Positions 1 to 11,914 of a DNA stretch of 64,000 bases are shown in pieces. Every line of letters begins with the position of its first letter. Position 1 is the first letter of the stretch. Source of the DNA: Sternotherus odoratus (lineage: Eukaryota > Chordata > Testudines > Kinosternidae). A program made the position numbers and the translations under genes. Under the pieces are notes generated by a model. It was not told the DNA's origin. It saw nothing but the letters and a program-made list of their open reading frames with translations, and did no database searches. The stretch covers positions 247,327,644 through 247,391,643 of the forward strand of contig JAVMKO010000001.1 of NCBI GenBank assembly GCA_032164245.1, in the 5' to 3' direction.

Positions 1-109
1 TCCGGCTGCCCTGAGCCTGTTTTTCTTTTTTTCTTTTTTCTTCGCCATTCCAGATACATTTTTGTTTTGTTTTTTTCTCAGGGCGGCAAAAAAGCCTAAG
101 CCAGCCCTG
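1..109. mobile_element. Right end of a non-autonomous hAT element (cut by window edge)
   Basis: The stretch ends in a hAT-like terminus reading ...AGCCAGCCCTG, preceded by a GGGCGGCAAAAAAGCC block and a T-rich segment. I recognise this as the right end of a common turtle hAT family whose left end would read CAGGGCCGGC. The left end lies outside the window, so neither the target duplication nor the full length can be checked. Family assignment is from memory. Confidence 0.45.
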
Positions 110-277
110 CCTGTGACTCCATGGTAAGAATGTTACAGTGATCCCAGGGGCTCACATTTGTTACTGGATGGATGAAATATAATCATAGATCTTGCCACCA
201 GGGTGTCTGCCCTGTTTTCTGACAGTTTACCCTGAGGTAGGCACTCACAGTTGTGAGCCACTCCAGACAGCTGGCAA

Positions 278-446
278 TGGGTCTTGTGCTTTTTACCTCA
301 ATTTGCTGACTTGTCAGAATGACTTGTGTCATTAATTAACTACTTGATCTTAAACTTGCACATATTTCTTCCTTGTTTCAACTGCTCATTAATGGCACAA
401 GTCGTTCTGACAAGGCAATGAAATGAGGTAAAGAGCATGAGACCCA
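278..446. repeat. 169-bp imperfect palindrome (MITE-like)
   Basis: The outer arms, TGGGTCTTGTGCTTTTTACC at the left and its near complement ending AGCATGAGACCCA at the right, pair over about 58 bases (roughly 278-337 with 387-446). They surround an AT-rich loop of about 50 bases. Both arms share the blocks TTACCTCA, TTGTCAGAA and ATTAAT in inverted order. The arrangement fits an old foldback MITE. No clear target duplication is visible next to TGGGTC/GACCCA, so the superfamily is unknown. A conserved palindromic regulatory element is the alternative. Confidence 0.6.
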
Positions 447-1458
447 CATTACATCATTTTTGATCAAATGCTGCTTGCATTAGTCTCAGGCTTAGTCCTG
501 TCAAAGTCAATGGGGTGCTCAAATGAGTAGAACAGTCAATGTTGGTATAAGTAAGGGGAATTCTGTAGTAATTATTTCCAGAAGCTGCAGAAAGGATCAG
601 TGCCCCTCTGTGCTAGGCTGCTGAACACCAGGCCCTAAAATAAGCCAAGACAACAGTATGATTATCTTGTACTGTTTTTAAAAAGAAACACTTGTTTCAC
701 AGATTATCTGGGTGTATCGATCTGAGAGAACAATAGAGGGTATGGGCAGAATCTCCATTACCCTGCATCTTTACACCTGTGTGGATATAAAACACTCCCA
801 AGCACGGACATTTAGGCCTGCTCTAGCTCCCAGTGATGAAATGGAGCAGGATGTGTCCCTTTGTGGAATTAAAAAGAAAAACTAACCAATAAGATTTTAC
901 ATTTGTATTAAAATGAGCCACAAGTCTATTATCTGTGTGTGTAGAGGTTGCTTTATAGCAGGTTGTAAATAGGCCAGGAATCACCTGGATGAGCACCCAC
1001 TAATTTTTTTCGACTATAAACAACAGTCCTTTTATTATCACTGCCAGATTAAGAGCAGTATTATGGTGGTGGAACAGTCCACAAAGAACCTACCCCAAGA
1101 ACAGCGTCTTTTGTATTTGCCTCATCATTATTAATTCTTCTCAATGAGGTTTGCCCAGAACTGTGACTCTATGTGTTTAAAAGGCATCATTTGGGGGAAA
1201 TATATGATATTTTTAAGTAATAATGTTGGTTTTATTATATGTTTTATCTGCTTTAGTTTTTAGGATTGACGTTTTCAAGTTTTCCTTTTCAACCAGGAGG
1301 GCTACAACTTACATAACTTACACTTACATAAAATACATAAACAGTCTCACATAATCACTTGACTGGAGGAGAGGGGGCATTTTTTCCCCTCATGTCTTTT
1401 TAGGTGCCCAGTTTTTTAAATATGGCAGAATGAAGGTACTGCAGACATTTTGCAACAG
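447..1458. other. Unassigned AT-rich intergenic or intronic DNA
   Basis: I see no coding frame, RNA gene or clear transposon end here. A short piece near 497-523 containing GTCAAAGTCAATGGGG resembles the 'CATTGAAGTCAATGGG' palindromic repeats seen elsewhere in the window, but it is too short to assign. Confidence 0.4.
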
Positions 1459-1572
1459 TCTGCTTGCATCCGACGAAGTGGGTATTAGCCCACAAAAGCT
1501 TATGCTCCAATACTTTAGTTAGTCTTTAAGGTGCCACAGGTCTCTTTGTTACCTCTGCTCTGTGCTGTATCT
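1459..1572 (+). mobile_element. Penelope-like element, 3' terminal fragment
   Basis: Blocks TGCATCCGACGAAGTGGGTA, CACAAAAGCTTATGCT and AAGGTGCCACAG are the terminal sequence of the turtle Penelope-like family. The same blocks recur after the GIY-YIG coding part at 46578-46672, in reverse at 11179-11260 and at 57069-57282. Only about 110 bases survive. The piece continues into CTCTGCTCTGTGCTGTAT, which resembles the flank of the 57028 copy. No coding capacity remains. Confidence 0.7.
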
Positions 1573-3410
1573 CCACATCTCTGGTAAGATTTTTTAATTT
1601 CTTATGCTTTCCCTTATTAATCCTGAGGACACGGCACATTCTGCAAGTAATATCGAATCAACCTCTTTATCTCAAAGCAAATGAGCTTTGTCCTTTGTCA
1701 TCTGTTAATGTTTAGAGATGTTTGCATTTTTTTAAAAATTGTTATGCTTAGAATCAGAGGTCTATTTACTTTTTAAAAACCGTAATTAAGAGGGTCTCCT
1801 CTCTATTTCCTATAGGATGATTAATGCCTTTTATAGTGAGAAATGTGATGAGCATTTATAGACGTGAGTGTTCTGCCACATTTTTAAAGTACTAAAATAT
1901 AGCATTAAAAAATGGGTGTGTCTTCCCCACAGAGTTAAGTCAGGAATGTGTGTGCAAAAGTACCTTAAAGCTTCCCTTTGCATTCTTCTGATTCTGGCAC
2001 TTCTCATTAACCCCCAGTTTGTCTCCTTCAATCTTTCTCTCCCTCCTCATGGAGGGAGCTTCTGCTACTGAAATCCGGGGGCCAATTTGCTTCCAAGAAC
2101 CCGGGAAGAACACTTATTGTGTGGAAGGGGTAGACATTGCTTGGGAAGAAATTTGGGTCATGTTTATCCCACTTTGACTTCTCCTTTGTGGCTTGTGAGG
2201 TCTGAGGAAACTTGTAACTTTGACCAGATCTTGACTAGATATTGCCAATGTGCACTGTGTCCTTCATGTTTTAATCCTGAGCTCATGGGCCATAGTCTGT
2301 TATTTCACTCCTGCTCAAAAGGGGAAGTGTTGTTATCTTAAATTCAACAGGTCATAGTGAACTACACAGCTGTAGCCAAGACCATAGTAACCTAGAGAAC
2401 TCCAGGTGAACCAGTTTAAAAAAACAATCTGAATCCACCCTAAAGAAAGAAGCCCTAGATATAGTTTATTAAGTCTGCTATATTTATAGGGCAGATGTAT
2501 GCCTGTGTCTCTTTACACACCATCTACTTTCTAATAAAACTGGAATCTGGTTTCTTCCCCAACAGGGGAAAGGAACAAAGTGTATTTAATTAGTTTGTTA
2601 ATTACTTATTCTTATTGTCAGTATCATATTCATGGTCATGTATCATATATATGACTGCTTTTCTCTAAGAAAAAAAGTAAGGAAAACTATTGGGACTACT
2701 GGAATGAAACTCTAATAAATATTATTCTGAGGACACTATTATTATTATTATTTTTAAAAAGGTGTCCTAGTTGAGATGTTCTCTTCTGAATTCACCTGGG
2801 GGAAATAATTATGTCCCCCCACTCACACTATTGTAATTTGGGCAGGCTGAAAATGGTGGATATTCATGGTACTGTGGGAGATGGTGGAGCTAGAGACACC
2901 AAGGGACCACATACTTTATCCCCATCTTTGCTATCATGTGACCAGAAGCTGGTGGGATTTTTTTATTCCTATGACCATCTTAAACTATGTGAATTACTGT
3001 ACAGGTCTTTATTGTCACAACAGCAGATTCATAACACCGACTAAATTGTTGTGCTCTTTTCACCATTTGTGGACCTTCCTTCATTATATCCGTGCTTCAA
3101 TTCAATGCTAGATTTATTAGGTCAATATTTCTCCAGGGTCAGGCCAACTTCTGTATGCTGTAAAACAGAAGAATATTACTTGCACACTGAAATGTTGGAT
3201 TAGGAAAACAATCTTACTTTGTGCTTTGTTTGAACTGCTAATTTACAGACCAATTAGGCCTAAAAGGATGTGGTTTTTGATGTTTAGAAAGTGAAAAAAA
3301 TTGCAGAAACATGTGTCATCTTTCTTATGCACTCTTTTGTGTTTGTATTCCTTTTACAGTCATTACTATTCCAGCTGTATTTTTATGGCTAATTATAATG
3401 TGTATTTACT
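1573..3410. other. Unassigned intergenic or intronic DNA
   Basis: Frames of up to 84 codons occur here (for example 1868-2071 and 2087-2341). They lack homology that I recognise, and frames overlap on both strands, as expected by chance. No transposon end, RNA gene or array is evident. Confidence 0.4.
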
Positions 3411-3515
3411 GGGCTTGATTCGACACTGAATTACTCCTGTTTTTGCTGATGTAAGAGCACTGACTTCAATGAAATTACAGCTGCACACAACTAGGGTAAC
3501 TCTAGTGAATCAGGC
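3411..3515. repeat. Ancient palindromic MITE, GGGCTTGATTC...GAATCAGGC type
   Basis: The segment opens with GGGCTTGATTC and closes with GTGAATCAGGC, inverted versions of each other. Inside are TTACTCCTG and CTGACTTCAATGAAATTACA, typical of an old sauropsid palindromic repeat whose consensus reads GGGCCTGATTCT...AGAATCAGGCCC. Related remnants lie at 37080-37199 and 46833-46975. It is too decayed for a target duplication to be read. Confidence 0.55.
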
Positions 3516-3526
3516 ACAGCTGTTTA

Positions 3527-3660
3527 CAACAGCTTTCATCTGAGTATCACCAAAGTGCTCTACAAACATAAAGTAAACAAGTAGTTTTGAACAGATTTTA
3601 CAGATGGATAAACTAAATCACACATAGGTTAAGTGATGCACCTAACGTTACTGTTGGAAC
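3527..3660 (-). mobile_element. MIR SINE remnant
   Basis: The plus strand reads like the complement of a MIR core and tail: a segment like 'TTTCATCTGAGTATC', then GTGCTCTACAAA, then TTTTACAGATGGATAAACT and GGTTAAGTGATGCACC, all characteristic of antisense MIR. The tRNA-like head is not recognisable. It is an ancient copy with no function that can be read from sequence. Confidence 0.6.
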
Positions 3661-4689
3661 TTCAAAAAGAACAATTAAACCTGACTAGACTATGGTTCTC
3701 TCCTCTACCATCTGGCCACAGTATATATTTTTTTTAAATAAAAAGCTAGACTGAAGGGTAATTTTCCTTTGTTCTAACAATCATGCACTGTACTGCTGTC
3801 ATAACCTTAATATGGCTGCCCTTCATAAGTTCAATATAAGGTCTACACCCAAACTCTGAAAGAATGAAAGGTGAAATGTTTCATATTACATAGTGAATGA
3901 AAACTTTAAGATAAATTATATATTTTATCATATGACTGGGGAAAATATTATTAACCTATCAATGTATTAATTTTATAATGAATGAGAGCTTAAAAGGTTT
4001 GACTTTATGGACACAGAGAGGTTTTAGTGCAACCTTGGAATCTCTTCCGTATAACAAAAAGGGGAAAGCTTGGACAAAATCTTCTTCATATTGAGCTCTA
4101 TTTTAGTGTGGTTTAGTTTTTCCCCACCTATAACATCTGCTTTTCCCATTTGTACCTTCAGGCTTTATGGTAATTTATTTATACAACGGGACTGGGCTAA
4201 CACAACTGCAATCTATTCACAGAACATCACTGTGGATAGGTGAAAAAGATTAATTTAGCTCTCCTTTGAGACATTGGGAGACAGAAAAAATGAAGTACAT
4301 TGTTACACGGTCTCCCTTTATGGGCATTTATTTTAAAGAATTGCAGAAACTCTCTATAGAGATCTGTGGAAAAAAGAAAAAAACATATCCTTTATGGATA
4401 TCTATGTAGTCTATAAAGATTACTGTGAAATATATTAGATTCTATACAAATCTTGTGAAGTTAGATACTGACAATATATGCCTCCTACATTTTTCTTTCC
4501 CCGGTTCTATCTCTTCTTTGTGTCATGTCCCCCTTCCCCTTGCTCATACATATAGTACATTTTTATAGGGATTGAGAGAAAAATCTGACCAGATTACTAA
4601 AAATCTATCTATGAGTCATTCTCTGATCCACCCTGCTCTGAAGTCATATAACCCTATTTGTATCCCTGGAGTGGACTTAATCAATAGTG
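3661..4689. other. Unassigned AT-rich DNA
   Basis: No coding frame of note, transposon terminus or RNA gene is visible. Short A/T runs and weak resemblance to repeats are all I can see. Confidence 0.4.
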
Positions 4690-5003
4690 CGGGGATCAGC
4701 AATGTTGGCACGCAGGAGCGCAGGGTAAGCACCCTTAGTGGGCCCTACCACTTTGTTTACCTGGCGTTTTGCCGACCGCGGCTCCCACTGGCCGCAGTTT
4801 GCTGTCCCGGTCCAATGGGGGCTGCGGGAAGTGGTGCGGTGCTGGCTGTCACTTCCTGCAGACTCCATTGGACTGGAGCGGTGACCCACGGCCAGTGGGA
4901 GCCACGATCTGCTGAACCGGTGAATGCAGCAGGTAAACAAACCGGCCGGGCTTGCCAAGGGTGCTTACCCTGAGGGGCCATGTGCCAAGGTTGCCGATCC
5001 CTG
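4690..5003. mobile_element. hAT MITE (CRGGGATCRGCAAC family), copy 1
   Basis: The terminal repeats are CGGGGATCAGCAATGTTGGC at the left and the complement of CAGGGATCGGCAACCTTGGC at the right. Subterminal blocks GGGTAAGCACCCTT and AAGGGTGCTTACCC pair with each other, as do TTGTTTACCTG and CAGGTAAACAAA. The GC-rich middle contains CCAATGGGGGCTGCGGGAAG and its near complement. This palindromic plan is shared with copies at 11760, 16920, 45562 and 61282, two of which have perfect 8-bp target duplications. The frames found inside are by-products of the palindrome, not genes. No target duplication is readable for this copy. Confidence 0.85.
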
Positions 5004-5017
5004 ATCTAAATCCATGT

Positions 5018-5117
5018 AAGTCCTGTAAACCTATCTCACAGGGTTGTTGTGAAAGTAAATACACTAAAGCCTGTGAGGCACTCGGATTCTATGATAATGA
5101 GGATTATAGAAGTACAT
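5018..5117 (+). mobile_element. MIR-type SINE, 3' part
   Basis: The text CTATCTCACAGGGTTGTTGT followed by AAAGTAAATACACTAAAG and a TGAGGCACTC...GATAATGAGG tail matches the 3' third of a MIR copy in sense orientation. It begins shortly after the hAT MITE, so that insertion may have removed or displaced the 5' part. Confidence 0.6.
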
Positions 5118-6284
5118 AAGATAGATCAGTACATCAGTACAGATAGATTGAAGATGCGTGCAATGTACATTGTCAAAGTGCAACCAATTAAACTTTAAAG
5201 GATTGCATAGCTTTTTTTTTTAGCTGAGACCGTAGTTTGTCATGACAAAAACCAGTAAATGGAAAGTCCTATGCTGTTTAATTTGTTTGTTGTTGGAAAT
5301 TATAAGAAGATGAATATCATTTGTTTCATTTTATATATATTGGTTAAAATGATATAATATTAGTTAAAAACCTATATTCCATTTCACTGGAAAGCATGGA
5401 AGCAAACTTGTATTTACTATAACATCAGATTTGTTCAGTAGCAGCATGGCAGGAATGGCAGCGATGACAGGTTCCAGCCTCCTTATGTGTAGCATTTTGA
5501 TGCAACACTGTTAATAGATTCTGGCCATACAGCCAATGTAACTGATCTTATGAGCATCACACCGTACCAAAGGACCCTTCCTATGGTGAAAGAGCAGGAT
5601 AGAGATGCCAAGAGATGGATAGTCTCACTCTATCATCAGTGTAATGAGTGTGCCAGAGGCAAGGGATGTAATGGAGATACCACCATGCTACATCAATCTC
5701 TTTCTGCCATTGTGGCCCTTTGGGATATTAGGAATTGTCATTAATTAATGCAGCCTTCAAGGTTTTCTAACTCATATTTGGGAACTAGCTCTGCATACAG
5801 CATCCCCAGCTTCATGGACATGGAAATGTGAGTTTTTAACCACCTTTTTACACTTCTCTGACTTTGAGGTGTCTGTTCCTCATCCATACCATAATAGATC
5901 TCATGGGGTGGAGGGTTATTATGGAAGTTGTTGTTTTCATTATTCTTCAGGAGCCCCTGGGATGACTCATCCCTGGAATTTCTTTCTTCCCCAAAGCCCA
6001 CATAACCTAGGGAACAGGGTTCCAAGTGGATTCTAGTTCCCACTTGGCACTTTCTGACTTCTGGGAGAAGAAGGATGACCCCTGTAAAGTTTTGAGTCCA
6101 GGGAGGCTGGGGGAAGGAGAAATCCTGACTGGATCCAAATATTATAGCACCTGCCACAGAACTACTGACTATATTCATATAATGTCACTTTTATGCACAA
6201 CGCTGAAGAGGTAGTATGGCAAACAGGTCTTTGTACCAAGGAGTTTTAAGTCACAGTGGGATCAAAACAGGGCAATATGGAAAA
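5118..6284. other. Unassigned DNA with a 145-codon minus-strand frame of no recognised family
   Basis: The longest frame runs on the minus strand from 6178 to 5741 (145 codons). Its product is proline- and asparagine-containing in patches and shows no domain, signal or membrane segment that I recognise. A plus-strand frame of 64 codons lies at 5550-5744. Neither has neighbours, splice context or codon pattern that argues for a gene. I treat the stretch as non-coding, though an old processed pseudogene cannot be excluded. Confidence 0.3.
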
Positions 6285-6682
6285 TCTATATATATAAAAG
6301 TCAAATGGTGTATGCGTGCATGCATGCATGCGTGCGTGTATGTACGTTCCCTTACTCCTTCCATACCGTTTGAGCTAGAGACTTGAAATTTGGTACAGTT
6401 ATAGGCTTTAGGGTCCTAATCAGGGTAAGAATCGAATTTTTTTCAAATCTCACCTCTGACGCCCCCTAGGGGTGAAATTCTTTAAAGCCCATTCACAGCT
6501 GGGCAGGAGGTTAGCACCTGCTGTTCTCTGTGACATAGTTATGATGTAATAATACCCCCCTCCAACGGACCCCGCACTCGCTCAGCTCTCTGCCCCCTCC
6601 CCCCTCCAATGCCCCCCCACTCGCTCAGCTCTCTCCCCTCCCTCCTCTGACGGACCTGAGCAACGCCGGGTATTTTTGCTAG
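6285..6682 (+). mobile_element. Non-autonomous Helitron-like element, copy 1
   Basis: The element starts with TCTATATATATAAAAGTCAA and ends with ...CAACGCCGGGTATTTTTGCTAG, inserted between A (6284) and T (6683). Helitrons start with TC, end with CTRR after a short hairpin, and insert into an AT dinucleotide. In the family consensus inferred from three copies, the hairpin is the ACCCGG/CCGGGT pair just before the CTAG end. The body carries (ATGC)n-like DNA after the 5' end, a stretch with GAGACTTGAAATTTGGTAC, and two copies of an approximately 43-bp unit (6560-6655). No Rep/helicase coding remains. Two minus-strand relatives lie at 35026-36497. Confidence 0.7.
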
Positions 6683-8067
6683 TATATATATATAATACAA
6701 AGTGTCTCCTAGAGCTAGAATCCTTCAGTAGAAGTTTTAATAAGATCTTTGAAGGAGGGATGGGGAACTTGGCAAACAAAGAATGGGAATCTCATGCAGG
6801 CATTTTACGGGGGCAGTAAAGAAACATCCAGTGGATCAGACAGAAATGCTGTGTTGGTCGGTAGGTGATACCACCAGATAGGAGAAGATGAGAGTAGAGA
6901 GGAATGCAGAAAAAGACTTAGGGAAGTACTTTATATTCAAAGAGAGTATGAACATGCTGTGTTATAACTATACAAAGATCAGATGTTGAAAACTACTCAA
7001 CATATGCTGTAATTGTGCACCCAAAAATGTTGGATGCAACATTAGAGGCTGTTTATTAATATTTGGCCTATGGATTGTAAAAATCAATGAACAATTTCCA
7101 AGTATAAAAAATATATGTTATAGGCTAAAAACTATTATTAGGGCATATTAACTTGTGGTCTAGTGAAAACCACTTTGGTTCTACATTCATATTTTATCAT
7201 TGTAGAAGCACCTTCTCATTTTTATACAGATTTTTTTTAGATATCCAGTAAGGGAAAATATGCTTGCTAGAAAATGCAGTTTTAAAGGATTGCTATTCAG
7301 AATAGTCCTGTGCTATGTTAAATTTGTCTCTCATGAGCGAGAGAAAAAACAAACTTAAGAGTCAGTTATTGTCCAAAAAGCCCATTATTGAAAGCAAAAT
7401 TCCTCTCAATATTTTTCTTGGTTGTTGTATGGTTAATGCAAAATACCACTCTCCTGGGAAAACAAAAATGCCACTATTTCCTCTGCAGAATTTATAAACC
7501 AGTGTATAAGATTTACTGTCTCCAAATGATTATTTAATTTCCTAGGTTTTAAGCTCTCCCAGCATACAGAATGTTGTTGTTTTTCAATGCATTGTCTTCA
7601 GTACAACTTTCCCTTCTCTGTTGCTTCTGAGCTTGAACATTTCAACTCCAGGAAAGGTATTGCTGGTTTATTTCTAATTAACATCTTGAATTCATGTATT
7701 TCTAGGAAATCCTCTCACTTGGCAGCATATGTAGAGAATTTGAGGTCCACATATCCTCCACCTTTTTTTTGCTATTCCACACGCTGTGATCAGATATATT
7801 TTATGGTCTGCCCTGCTACAGGCTTCTTGTAACTGAGCTCAAGAGTTCTCTTTGTTATGTGAGCAGTATTTTCACTTATATCCTCTATAAGATGAATATT
7901 AAAGACTGCAGTGGGATGAAATTTCAATTTATATTAGGTTCATGTACAAAAACTGCCATCAGTCAGCTGTTTGAGTTTGACTGAATAGAGCACGGAGGAT
8001 AAAACCATAAATATAGGCCTACAATGTCAAAATTATGTGCCTAAAATTATGTTCTTATATCCATATT
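6683..8067. other. Unassigned AT-rich DNA
   Basis: Only short chance frames (60-81 codons) are present. No element termini or RNA-gene motifs were recognised. Confidence 0.4.
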
Positions 8068-8177
8068 TAGGCACCTGAATGAAATTGCATGATTTTCAGA
8101 GGTGCTGCTGAAAACAGCAGATTGTCCTGAAGCAAATGGGGGTTGTGAATACACTGCACTTCTGAAAATCAGGCCAC
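8068..8177. repeat. Palindromic repeat, GATTTTCAGAGGTGCT type
   Basis: The segment runs from TTTAGGCACCTGAATG through GATTTTCAGAGGTGCTG to ACTTCTGAAAATCAGGCCACT. The inner GATTTTCAGAGGTGC and GCACTTCTGAAAATC blocks are inverted partners. It is an old dispersed foldback repeat common in sauropsids. A relative lies at 42591-42680. Confidence 0.5.
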
Positions 8178-11100
8178 TCTTTCAGTACATATATCTTCAC
8201 CAGAAAACTTGTAGGCATCAAAATGAGCACATTTTTGAAGACTGGTAATTCTCCCAATCCATTTTCTCCCCAGAAAGTTAGAGACACACTCTGCAGTTCC
8301 TTCATCACTGGTATTGCACAGGGGCACGGTGGGATGTTGGCAAAACTCATTCAACTGATGATCATGTTCATATGCATACAACCCCATCCTCATATATGTT
8401 GTTCTTTCCTTTGGGAATATGAAATAAGTAAGGACTTTGTGTACGGCTGGTCTAAGACAGCATATAGGGTAATATTAAACCGCACACACATTGTTTAATA
8501 AGCGTATAAGTTCTTTTTAAATAGATATTGAGGGCAATATATTCCTGACTCGGGAAAGCATCACTATTCAGCAAAGAACTAAAACAGATGCTCAAGTGAC
8601 ATTTAGATATGGGGAAAAATTGTGAGATAAATCTTTTTGTAGAAAAAATGCAGATTTCGGTCAGCTGTGAAACATTTACAAATGTGTGTCCAACTTGCAG
8701 AATTATTTTGATCAAACATATCACAGAAGTTGAAACATTTCATTTTGAGATTTTGAAGTTAATATTTTGAATTTTGATTCAAAAAGTAGTTTTTGTTTTG
8801 ATTCATTTCTTAAAATGTAAACCCCGCCATCAAATTTGATGAAACATTTTATTTTGATGAAACAAGTCATTTTCAATGACTTTTTTGGTTTGCCAGGAAA
8901 AGAAAGTGGTTTCAGCTCCCAAAACATTTTTTCTGATTTTTTTCATTTTCTGATTTTTTTCAGTTTTTCAGTTTGCCTATGAAACAAAAAAAAATAACTT
9001 GTTTTGCATTATAAAGATTGTCCATGACTCACTTCTTTGTATTTTGATTGAATCAATAGCATATTCTCTGCTACCAGTTGAGGTAAATAATGTTTATTGA
9101 AAACTTTAATCATTTTTTTTCTGCAATTGATTGTTATTTAAAGAAAAACACTTTGGATTATGAATCTTTACCAATCAAAATATATTTTTATGGTCATTTT
9201 TAAAAGACAGAATAAAAAATATTTTCCCCATCTATATATTATAACATATATATATACCTTCTGAAAGAAACTGGCAAAATGGAATGTTTTGCAGAATTTG
9301 GGTGTAAAATTTGACATAATTTTCCTAAATGATCCTATGTCTTTATTAGAATTTTGAAGCCAAAGCCCAATATATGAATGATATCAAACTTAAACACTCT
9401 GGACATTTTCAACTATATTTTAATTAATATATTGTGATATCTGAAAGATTTCAGTGATACATGCTGTAAGATTTGTTCTGCTCAATTTGCTCATTAATGA
9501 AAGTTTTAAATGAAAATAGAAACTGAAGTCCCAATCCTTCATGCAAAGCTTCCATTTAAGTCTACATGAATTCGGCATGAACAATGATTTTGGAATCTAG
9601 CTTTGTGTCTGTAGGCAGGTTAATTAAGTAAATGTGACTATTATTTATTTCATATGCTCATTGCAATATTATATATGTAGATTGCAGCTTGACATGATGG
9701 GAAGGTTTATGTGTTCAGTGACCCTGACAGCTCTACAGGTGAAACCTTTACATCCAGATAGGGCCACTTTAGCTGGAGAAGTAAAAGGGGAGGGACTGTA
9801 TTGTCCGGAAACCTTTCAGAAGAGAAGTATTTAAACTTGATTTCCTCATGCCCCCCACCAAGCATGATATGCTCCCAAATACGAATACAAGATTTTTTTT
9901 CACTATAATCTAAATTAACCCTAAATTAGATACAATGCAATGTTGTCTCTCATATGCTGGTGTAAATCAGTAATCCCAACGGGGGTAAATAAATGAGAGC
10001 GGGATTTGGCTAAGTGTCTGTATCTGTATTTTGGATGTGTTTATTCCCATGACATTTAAAAATAAATAAATTTGATTAGAATTTATGATTGGTAATAAAA
10101 CAATTCGGTAAACAGTACAGCAAAAGACAAAGGGACAAATTGTCCATTGCCTTCCGATTTGTGTGACCTTTTCTAATGGTAGCAAAATGGGCATGAAAAT
10201 GTAAATAAGAATAGTAGAATTTTTTGTTCTCACTCTGCACAGGTGTAAATAACTACAGGAAACGAATGACGATAAAGAATCCAAGGGGGATACTCTGTTT
10301 GAGTTTGTCTTCTGGATATTCTGCACTCTTCAGAGTTCACAAATCCTCCCAGACTGATCTGATATCTATATTTTTCACCGAATTATTTTCCTTGATTTGA
10401 GTCAGATATTTTCTGTCTGTGTTTGAAGGTTACTGATGTTTATAAGCACATGCAATGTCCATAAATGTTACTAGAAGTCTCATATGTACAGTGACCTGGA
10501 AAAAAAAGTATGTTGTTACATATTCAAGATGTAGCACTAATTGGTAGTTGATATTATTTTTCAGTTCAGTACTGGAAGTGGAAGGAATATCTCTTAATTT
10601 TCCAAGTTTTCATTATTTGCTTCTATTGTACCTACTGGTTTTTCTCCCCCTCCGAGAAAAATCTTGCCTTGTATTGTTACCTGTTTCTTCTGGAAGTCTG
10701 TTCAGCAGAAATAACTAAGAAATGCTCTTATTTTGTCATTATCAAATAATTAGGTCAAGAGTCATGAGACTCTGGTGTTCCAGGAGAAACATAAAGAAGG
10801 CTGGGCGAGTAATGGGGAAATCTTACCTAGAAACCACAAAAAGTACTCTCTGATTTAACAATGAATTCCGGAAAAGGAAATGTCTTTTTTATGACTCTTT
10901 AATTGTTTCATAATATCTGTTGTCAACTTGCTTTTTAGGATACAAAACAGGAACAGGAAATGGATAGAACTCCGGGACCACAAAAAATGTTTTAGTTCAT
11001 TAATACAAAGCATCCCATTAATGCAAGGAGAAGACATCTAGAGGAAAATGGGTCAATAACCTGTGGCTGAGCTTCTAATGTCCTCAAATCACATTTTAAA

Positions 11101-11178
11101 GGTTTCAAATTACAGAGAACCACCATTTACTCTAGTTCAAACCAGGAAGTGAGCCATGTCCCACACTCCAGAGAAAGC
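8178..11178. other. Unassigned AT-rich DNA including low-complexity TTTTGAAA-type sequence
   Basis: Within 8705-8990 the sequence is dominated by TTTGATTC/CATTTTGA/TTCATTTTCTGATTTT motifs, a low-complexity T-rich block that resembles a piece near 50640. Elsewhere frames of up to 119 codons (minus strand, 10326-9967) occur without recognisable homology. No transposon terminus, RNA gene or exon was recognised over these 3 kb. Confidence 0.4.
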
Positions 11179-11757
11179 GAGGAATACTTGTAGCACCTTA
11201 GAGACTAACCAGTTTATTTCAGCATAAGCTTTCGTGGGCTATAGCTCACTTCATCGGATGCGGAATGGAACAGAAGTAAGATGCATTTATACACACAGAA
11301 AGAAGAAAGAAAGATAGAAGTTGTACATTAGCTTACCAATTCTAAGAGGCTGTTAAATCTGGATGGGCCATTGTCAGCAGGAGAAAAAAATACCTTTTGA
11401 AATGCATTTCTGTGTCTGCATTAGATACAAAGTGTTGAAGATAAATTAACTTGGGAAATGCAGTCAATTAGTGTAATGAGAGAACCATTCGCAAGTCCTA
11501 TTTAGCCCCTGGTTAATTGTATACAATTTGAAAATTAATTCCAGTTCCTCAGTTTCTCGTTGGAGTCTGTTTTGGAAGTTTTTTTGTTTCAAAATTGACA
11601 CCATCAAATCTTTCATGGAATGGCCAGGAAGACTGAAGTGTTCTCCTACTGGATTTTGAATGTTATGATTCCTGATGTCAGATTTGTGTCCATTTATTCT
11701 TTTGTGTAGAGACTGGCCGATTTGGCCATAGTATTTAGCAGAGGGGCATTGTTCCAG
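11179..11757 (-). mobile_element. Penelope-like element, 3' end with GIY-YIG endonuclease remnant
   Basis: On the minus strand the frame from about 11757 to 11464 encodes a GIY-YIG nuclease segment. It contains a degenerate KYYGQIGQSLHKRINGHKSD stretch (canonical families read YIGQTGxSLxxRixxH), then a PVGEHFSLPGHS block and a terminal EWFSHY block. This is the C-terminal endonuclease domain typical of Penelope-like retroelements. The 3' untranslated part follows (11463-11179) and ends in the shared terminal motif seen at 1459 and 46672. The first tyrosine motif is altered (YYG instead of YIG), and the reverse transcriptase part is absent. The 5' side is replaced at about 11757 by a truncated hAT MITE. 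Confidence 0.85.
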
Positions 11758-11759
11758 AG

Positions 11760-11914
11760 AAAGGCAGCACCGCGCCGCTTCCCGCAACCCCATTGGAGCA
11801 GAGTGGCAAACTGCGGCCAGCGGGAGCCACGATTGGCCGAACCTGTGGACACAGCAGGTAAACAAACTGGTGCTTACCCTGGGGGGCCACGTGCCAAGGT
11901 TGCCGATCCCTGTG
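11760..11914. mobile_element. Truncated hAT MITE (CRGGGATCRGCAAC family), copy 2
   Basis: Only the right half of the family is present. It runs from the GC-rich core (GCGCCGCTTCCCGCA, then CCCATTGGAGCAG) through GCAGGTAAACAAACTGG and GTGCTTACCCTGG to the terminal GCCAAGGTTGCCGATCCCTG. The left half is missing and directly replaced by Penelope DNA, so a deletion or recombination joined the two elements. Confidence 0.8.

Noticed and set aside
5741..6178. 145-codon minus-strand open frame
   Set aside because: No recognised domain, no supporting gene structure, and a length that is possible by chance in 64 kb. I keep it only as unassigned DNA.
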